In this document: positions 58,822 through 64,000 of the stretch, one piece after another
How positions within the stretch are numbered: position 1 is the stretch's first letter
How the letters are laid out: the number at the start of each line of letters is the position of its first letter
Source of the DNA: Mucilaginibacter galii
GTDB lineage: Bacteria > Bacteroidota > Bacteroidia > Sphingobacteriales > Sphingobacteriaceae
Direction: 5' to 3'
Length of the DNA stretch: 64,000 nt
Assembly (NCBI RefSeq): GCF_014635825.1
Contig: NZ_BMDO01000004.1
Coordinates: 1 to 64,000, forward strand
The notes under the pieces: generated by a model
Told to the model about the DNA's origin: nothing
The model's database searches: none
Seen by the model: the letters and a program-made list of their open reading frames with translations, nothing else
Position numbers and translations under genes: made by a program

Positions 58822-58936
58822 ATGTTTAAACTAAAATGGGTCGTCAAAATTAACGCTTTAGTATGATATGTTAAATAATAATTTTGTCAATATTATGTGC
58901 CTGTTAAATAGGCTTATAAATGTATGTTATATTACC

Positions 58937-58944
58937 TAACTTTG
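58937..58944 (+). promoter_or_regulatory. -7 box of the Smr-domain gene (TAACTTTG)
   Basis: TAACTTTG, exact TAnnTTTG, 19 bases before the ATG at 58963. Confidence 0.65.
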
Positions 58945-58962
58945 CGCCGCTAAAAACACTAT

Positions 58963-59910
58963 ATGAAATATAAGTTAGGCGATTTTGTGCGCTTTGTAGA
59001 TGAACGGAGAGAGGGGTATGTGACTCGGATATTCGACGAAACCATGATTGGCGTAACCGGCGATGATGATTTTGAAATACCCGTATTAGCCAGTAAGGTA
59101 ACCACCGTGCATGGGCATCAAAGTGCCGGGCAAGCGGGCAGCGGCAAATCCGGGTCGGTAGTTATACCTGCAGCCGAGTTTGTAAGCAAAGGCATTTGGC
59201 TGGGTGTGGTAAGCGATGCTAAGGCGGCGTCAGTAGTGCATTTTCACCTGGTGAACGATACCTCTTACCAATTGTTAGCTACCTTAAAAACCGAGAAACA
59301 GCAGTTTAAAGGCGAGTATATTGGCATTATTGCACCAAAGTCATCGGCAGTAATATATTCGGCTCAACTGGCCGATATACAGCTTTGGCCCAAGTTTAAC
59401 CTGCAAGTGCTGTACTATACCGCACAAGATATGGCACCTGAGGCCCCGCTGATTTTCAGTGAAAAGTTTAAAGCTAAAGACTTCAGCGGAGCCAAAAAGA
59501 ATGTGCCGGTTATTAATCAGCAAGGTTGGTTAATGCGTATAGATGAGCCCGAAATAGTGCTTGATGCGCAAAAACTCAAAGAGAGCTTTTTTAAACCGGC
59601 CGCCGAAAAGCAGCAGGTAGTTGATAAGCCTACCAGCGAAGTTGACCTGCACATTGAAAAGCTGCGCGACGATTACCAGTTTATAGGCAGTGCCGAAATT
59701 CAGCGTATACAGTTAGATCATTTCAAAAAAGCGCTGGATGCCGCTATTGTGCATCAACTGCCCGAAATTACATTCATCCACGGCGCAGGCAATGGTATTT
59801 TACGGCACGAACTGCACAAGCAATTGGGTAAACACCCCAAAGTGCAAACCTTTTTAGATGCCCGTAAAGAGAAGTTTGGCTATGGGGCTACTAAAGTACT
59901 GTTGAAATAA
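58963..59910 (+). CDS. DUF2027 / Smr-domain protein
   Basis: A 315-residue cytoplasmic protein: a short SH3-like N-terminal domain (YKLGDFVRFVDERREGYVTR), a middle beta domain typed DUF2027 (about 70-200), and a C-terminal Smr domain (EVDLHIEKL, TFIHGAGNGILRHELHKQL) with the DLH and HGxGxG motifs of a possible nuclease. Smr domains nick DNA or cleave RNA at collided ribosomes in other bacteria; the role of this Bacteroidota architecture is unknown. Confidence 0.88.
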   Translation: MKYKLGDFVRFVDERREGYVTRIFDETMIGVTGDDDFEIPVLASKVTTVHGHQSAGQAGSGKSGSVVIPAAEFVSKGIWLGVVSDAKAASVVHFHLVNDTSYQLLATLKTEKQQFKGEYIGIIAPKSSAVIYSAQLADIQLWPKFNLQVLYYTAQDMAPEAPLIFSEKFKAKDFSGAKKNVPVINQQGWLMRIDEPEIVLDAQKLKESFFKPAAEKQQVVDKPTSEVDLHIEKLRDDYQFIGSAEIQRIQLDHFKKALDAAIVHQLPEITFIHGAGNGILRHELHKQLGKHPKVQTFLDARKEKFGYGATKVLLK

Positions 59911-60042
59911 TATCTAATTTAAATTACACAGATTTTATATGATTCCACCGATTATTAGTAAAATCATACGGTATCAGTAAAATTTATAAAATTATAAGCA
60001 TCGGTGTAATCCAAATACATTGGTGTAATCAGAATAATACGA

Positions 60043-61284
60043 ATGAAAAGAGTAGTGATAACCGGAATGGGTGTAGTGTCATCATTAGGCACAGATGTAA
60101 GCACATTTTGGAACAATATTGCCCATGGCCAAAGCGGTGCTAAACCCATTAACCATTTTGATGCCGGCAAATTTAAAACACAGTTTGCAGCACAGTTACC
60201 TTACGATTTTGATGCTACCCAATATTTAGACAGGAGCGAAATTAAGCGTAACGACCTGTACACCCAGTATGCGCTTATTGCAGCTAAACAGGCCATTGAA
60301 GATTCTGGCTTTGATATCAACACCATGTCGCCTTATGATGTTGGTGTGATATTTGGTTCGGCACAGGGTGGTTTTGATACCTTTGAGCAACAGATTAAAG
60401 AATATGCAGCTAAAGATCATGAGCCGCATTTCAATCCGTTCTTCATCCCTAAAACATTGGTGAATATGGCCGCAGGACTCATCTCCATTAAATATGGTTT
60501 AATGGGCATAAACTTTACTACCGTATCTGCCTGCGCCAGCGCCAATACCGCTATTATGGACGCGCTGAACTACATTCGTTGGGGTAAAGCAAAGATCATT
60601 ATTACCGGTGGTGCCGATGCGCCTATCACCGAGGGGTCGATTGGTGGTTATAATGCGCTTAAAGCCTTGTCTACCCGCAACAATGACCCTCAGGCAGCTT
60701 CGCGCCCGTTTGATGTGGAGCGCGATGGCTTTGTAATGGGTGAGGGTGCCGGTGTACTGGTATTGGAAGAATACGAACACGCCAAACAGCGTGGCGCCAC
60801 TATTTACGCCGAATTGGCCGGTGCCTCCATGACCAGCGATGCTTACCACATAACCGCCACGCACCCCGAAGGAAAAGGCGCCATCAAAGCCATGGAATTG
60901 GCCTTGCAAGATGCGGGTTTAACGCACAGTGATGTTCATTACCTAAACGCCCATGCCACCTCAACCCCGGTAGGCGATATCAGTGAAGCTAAGGCCATCT
61001 ACGCTGCCTTCGGCGATGATGCCAACCTTTCAGTTAGTGCCACCAAATCTATGACCGGTCACTTGTTAGGTGCCGCCGGCGCAATAGAGTCCATTATATC
61101 GGTTAAGGCCATAACGGATGGCATTATACCTGCTACCATAAACACTCATACCTTAGATCCGCAGTTGCCTGCCGGGTTAAAGATCGTCACTGGCCAATCG
61201 CAGGAGAAGAATGTGGATGTAGCCATGAGCAATACCTTCGGCTTTGGCGGACACAACGCGGTGGTGGTGTTCAAAAAAGTTTAA
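60043..61284 (+). CDS. fabF: Beta-ketoacyl-ACP synthase II
   Basis: A 413-residue condensing enzyme of fatty-acid elongation. The catalytic triad is visible: Cys in TTVSACASANTAI, His in LNAHATSTPVGD and His in TGHLLGAAGAIES. Start RVVITGMGVVSSLGTDV is the standard KAS II beginning. The spacer upstream holds two near copies of GGTGTAATC. No acpP or fabG nearby. Some Bacteroidota carry several FabF-like genes, so a specialised role cannot be excluded. Confidence 0.94.
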   Translation: MKRVVITGMGVVSSLGTDVSTFWNNIAHGQSGAKPINHFDAGKFKTQFAAQLPYDFDATQYLDRSEIKRNDLYTQYALIAAKQAIEDSGFDINTMSPYDVGVIFGSAQGGFDTFEQQIKEYAAKDHEPHFNPFFIPKTLVNMAAGLISIKYGLMGINFTTVSACASANTAIMDALNYIRWGKAKIIITGGADAPITEGSIGGYNALKALSTRNNDPQAASRPFDVERDGFVMGEGAGVLVLEEYEHAKQRGATIYAELAGASMTSDAYHITATHPEGKGAIKAMELALQDAGLTHSDVHYLNAHATSTPVGDISEAKAIYAAFGDDANLSVSATKSMTGHLLGAAGAIESIISVKAITDGIIPATINTHTLDPQLPAGLKIVTGQSQEKNVDVAMSNTFGFGGHNAVVVFKKV

Positions 61285-61299
61285 GACAATACGAGTTGT

Positions 61300-61370
61300 T
61301 ACGAGGTACGAAGCAATCTATGCAGAGAATAGCTTACCGCTAAACTTTGACATGGATTGCTAGATACTGG
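61300..61370. repeat. Degenerate copy of the GTCATTGCG-type palindrome
   Basis: Holds GGTACGAAGCAATCT (61305-61319), also at 63959-63973, and an inverted partner CATGGATTGCT at about 61351-61361. Together with 17741-17830 it defines a dispersed family. The rest of 61285-61506 shows no gene. Confidence 0.6.
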
Positions 61371-61506
61371 TAAATGCGAGACTTGAAATTTTTTGAATCT
61401 GTTAGGGCAGTATTTTCTTGCGATATAGGTTGTTTTGAGCTATTCTGTAGAGCATTCAATTAAATAAAGAAATATGAAGTTTTTTGAAGTTTATCAGGAA
61501 AAATCT

Positions 61507-63906
61507 CTATTTCCCTGAATCTTTATCCAACACGCTAAACCGCACTTTCACTGTACTGCCGGTTCCATCAACCAGCGTTAATACATGCGGGCCCGGCTGC
61601 GGATTAATCGCTACCTGGTGGTAATCTTTGGTTTCGCCTATATACTGGTCGTCTAAATGCCAGAAGACCTTCATGCCAGGCTGGCGATGGGCGGCATTGC
61701 AGATCATGCGGCCGCGGGTGCCATCGGCTTCGATGGGGATGTAGATCTTCGCATCGTCTTTAGGGTAAATTACCTCCATGGGTAAGGTTTTATCGCTCAC
61801 ACCGCAATCGCTACGGAATGGCGGCAAAGTGCGATACTGGTAATTGCGTGCCTTATAATAATACTCCATAGAAGGTGGCAATACAAACCATTTCTGATGC
61901 ACCATACGCTCTGGCGATTCGCAATCGGTATTAACCTGCCATTTTCTTGTCAAGTCCAAATGCACCAGTTGATGGTAGGGGCACACGGGCGACTTTAGTC
62001 CGCCTGCAGGCACCCAGGTAGGGTCAATGTGTTCACAGTATTCGCCTGCCCGTTGCCCGCTTTCGCGGCAAACATCCACTTTCACCATGGCGTTTACCGG
62101 TGCTTTAAACCATTCGCGTGTAACGGGTAACTGCCTGAATATTTCGAATAAGACCGGGGCCGCTGTGTTGATGCCGGTAAGGTTGGGCCTGCCTTCGCCC
62201 GTGGTGTTGCCCACCCATACGCCCACTACATATTTAGGGGTTACGCCAATGGCCCAGCCATCCCTAAAGCCAAAGCTGGTTCCTGTTTTCCATGCAATGC
62301 GCTGGGTGGAGCCAAACTGTTGCCAAAGCATTTCCTCGCCCGGCCGCATCACTTCTTCCATCGCCTGAAAAGTATAATAGATAGAACCTGCATCCAGCAA
62401 ACCGTTTTTTTCTTTGGATGATTTATCTGCCTTTACTGATTGATATACCGGCGCATGAAAATCATCATCATAGTAATAACCCGTTTGATTGTAATGGTTT
62501 AACACCCGTGCCATGCCGGCATATGCTCCCGTTAATTCCCAAAGTGTATTTTCGCATCCGCCTAAAATAAGCGATAGTCCGTAATGATCGGCAGGCTGGG
62601 TAAGTGTAGTGATTCCTGCCTTTTTCAATACCTCGTAAAAGCGTTCGTACTTGTATTTTTGAAGCATTTTTACCGCAGGCACATTGAGCGATCGCGCCAG
62701 TGCACGCGAGGCAGGCACGGCACCATCATAGCCTAAATCAAAGTTTTCGGGGTGGTAGCCTGCTATCTGTGTAGGTATATCGGCTATAAGCGTGTTGGGT
62801 AAAATAAAGCCATCGTGCAGCATAGATGCGTACAACAGTGGCTTTAGCGTGCTGCCCGGACTACGCGGTGCATTGGCCACATCTACGCTACTCTCCAAAC
62901 CGGCATCTTGCGGATGAAATATGTTGCCAACGTAAGCAATAGTAGCTCCTGTTTCTACATCAAGCACCACAGCGGCAATATTATTAATTTGGTTAGCCTT
63001 TAAAATGCGGTGGTTACGTTCCAATATTTCTGCTACCTGTTGCTGCAAACCAGCTTTGAGTGTCGTTTTTAAACGGGTAGCTGAGATGCTTTTAGCCGGA
63101 TGCTCGGCTTTAAACCGTTCGAGCAGGTGAGGGGCGAGTTGGGGAAGTGGCAAGGGCTTATCGGGCATGGGTTCCAACTTAGCTAAATCGGCCGTGCTTT
63201 GGTCGATAATTTTTAAAGTGCAAAGCTTATCTAATAACTGGTTGCGTTTCTTTAACAATACTTTACGGTTCTTGCCGGGATGTACCAGCGCCGGAGCATT
63301 TGGAAGCACAGCCATAGCAGCCATTTCGCCCCAGGATAATTTATTGGGACCGCGGCCAAAATATCGCCATGATGCTGCGTTTAAGCCAATTACATTGCCA
63401 CCAAAAGGTGCGTTGCTGGCATATAAAGCCAGTATTTCGTTTTTGCTGTTCGAAATTTCAAGCCGTGTGGCCATTACCATTTCCAGCAGCTTGTTCCAAA
63501 CCGTGCGGTTATGATGCGTGGCCAGGCGGATTACCTGCATAGTGAGCGTACTGCCACCGCTGCTTACCCGTTTAGATTTTAAGTTTTGACGAATAGCCCG
63601 CCCGAACGCCAGCGGATCTACCCCGAAATGGTGTAGGAAACGCTTATCTTCAAAAGCGATGATGCACTGCTTAAATTTATCAGGAACCGAATCGGAATAG
63701 GGGAAACGCCACTGTCCGTCGGACGCGATAGCTGCCCCCAGAAGTTGACCGCTGTCATCGTCGATTACATAAGAGGTAGGACTGTTAAAAAGCGGACGGG
63801 GCAGGCAAAACGCAAAAGCAATTACGGCAATCAAAAGTATAACTGCCGTTATTGAAGTTTTTGGCCGCTTGCGCAGGTATTTAAAGAATTGATGATCGCG
63901 TATCAT
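61507..63906 (-). CDS. pbpC: Penicillin-binding protein 1C (bifunctional transglycosylase/transpeptidase)
   Basis: A 799-residue peptidoglycan synthase. After an N-terminal TM helix (ITAVILLIAVIAFAFCLP) comes the GT51 domain (about 60-235; FEDKRFLHHFGVDPLAF by parts, SSGGSTLTMQVIRLA), then the transpeptidase with SPGSTLKPLLYASML (SxxK) and WKTGTSFGFRDGWAIG (KTG) and finally a ~90-residue BiPBP_C-like domain that marks PBP1C. A missing alpha-2-macroglobulin partner (often encoded next to pbpC) may lie beyond the window edge. Start at ATG 63906; a TTG at 63945 would add 13 residues. Confidence 0.95.
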   Translation of the reverse strand: MIRDHQFFKYLRKRPKTSITAVILLIAVIAFAFCLPRPLFNSPTSYVIDDDSGQLLGAAIASDGQWRFPYSDSVPDKFKQCIIAFEDKRFLHHFGVDPLAFGRAIRQNLKSKRVSSGGSTLTMQVIRLATHHNRTVWNKLLEMVMATRLEISNSKNEILALYASNAPFGGNVIGLNAASWRYFGRGPNKLSWGEMAAMAVLPNAPALVHPGKNRKVLLKKRNQLLDKLCTLKIIDQSTADLAKLEPMPDKPLPLPQLAPHLLERFKAEHPAKSISATRLKTTLKAGLQQQVAEILERNHRILKANQINNIAAVVLDVETGATIAYVGNIFHPQDAGLESSVDVANAPRSPGSTLKPLLYASMLHDGFILPNTLIADIPTQIAGYHPENFDLGYDGAVPASRALARSLNVPAVKMLQKYKYERFYEVLKKAGITTLTQPADHYGLSLILGGCENTLWELTGAYAGMARVLNHYNQTGYYYDDDFHAPVYQSVKADKSSKEKNGLLDAGSIYYTFQAMEEVMRPGEEMLWQQFGSTQRIAWKTGTSFGFRDGWAIGVTPKYVVGVWVGNTTGEGRPNLTGINTAAPVLFEIFRQLPVTREWFKAPVNAMVKVDVCRESGQRAGEYCEHIDPTWVPAGGLKSPVCPYHQLVHLDLTRKWQVNTDCESPERMVHQKWFVLPPSMEYYYKARNYQYRTLPPFRSDCGVSDKTLPMEVIYPKDDAKIYIPIEADGTRGRMICNAAHRQPGMKVFWHLDDQYIGETKDYHQVAINPQPGPHVLTLVDGTGSTVKVRFSVLDKDSGK

Positions 63907-63947
63907 ATCAGCGCCTGCTAATTTATATCTCCAGTTGATATACAAAA

Positions 63948-64000
63948 CGTCATTGCGCGGTACGAAGCAATCTTTGCGTGGAAAAGTAGCCTGTATACCT
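63948..64000. repeat. Partial GTCATTGCG palindrome at the right window edge
   Basis: GTCATTGCGCGGTACGAAGC begins at 63949 and shares 15 bases with the element near 61305. Cut by the window end. Confidence 0.55.

Overview
The window reads as chromosome of a gliding-type Bacteroidota, most like the Sphingobacteriaceae (Mucilaginibacter/Pedobacter relatives); the genus is an inference. Reasons: promoter -7 boxes of the TAnnTTTG type with no Shine-Dalgarno sequences, a tmRNA with the GENNYALAA tag, a gldC gliding gene, a type IX secretion (T9SS) sorting domain, a three-domain Bacteroidota-type tyrosine recombinase, the pyrG-yidC pair, and many GC-rich palindromic intergenic repeats.

Layout. 1-2400 is a decayed mobile region: five 23/24-bp repeats resembling an IS21-family end, a recombinase gene broken by a single in-frame amber codon, the ssrA (tmRNA) gene that is a plausible integration target, and the wreck of a glycosyltransferase 3' end. 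2.6-9.4 kb holds an SGNH esterase, a three-gene alkylation-damage operon (AraC-Ogt, Ada-like Zn protein, AlkB), riboflavin synthase, a TPR protein and an Hsp70 of the HscA type. 9.5-19.5 kb holds a large surface protein (HEXXH domain + propeller + barrel), GrpB, CutC, dihydroorotase, a DEAD helicase/gldC operon, uracil-DNA glycosylase and small proteins. 19.7-30 kb holds a flavodoxin-like protein, acyl-CoA ligase, Crp regulator, sterol desaturase, LysS, YidC and PyrG. 30-35 kb is envelope and exopolysaccharide work (M23 peptidase, MBOAT plus SGNH partner). 35-42.5 kb holds KdsB, a deoxynucleoside kinase, TrpS, PlsC, GatC, an AT-rich two-gene TcmP/three-Cys cassette, a sugar acetyltransferase, thioredoxin and a DUF58 protein. 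42.6-49 kb is a GH130/glycosyltransferase locus and a class III aminotransferase whose whole 5' leader is a 7-bp tandem repeat. 49-54.3 kb holds an ECF sigma operon with a repeat-built membrane protein, Bcp, an M23 peptidase and an FAH-family protein. 54.4-64 kb holds a 59-residue zinc-ribbon gene, a tiny T9SS-tagged protein, Kup, PAP2, a Smr protein, FabF and penicillin-binding protein 1C.

Most genes are ordinary core functions in short operons separated by strong hairpin terminators and dispersed palindromes. The most unusual items are: the AT-rich TcmP + CX6CX2C cassette inserted after gatC (the best candidate for a poorly understood, possibly defensive, system); the 18-copy heptamer forming the 5' leader of the aminotransferase, with a related repeat abutting kdsB; the seven 31-residue repeats in the product encoded downstream of an ECF sigma factor; and a gluzincin-propeller-barrel outer-membrane protein. 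Several start sites were moved because an upstream alternative start lies inside the predicted -7 promoter box.
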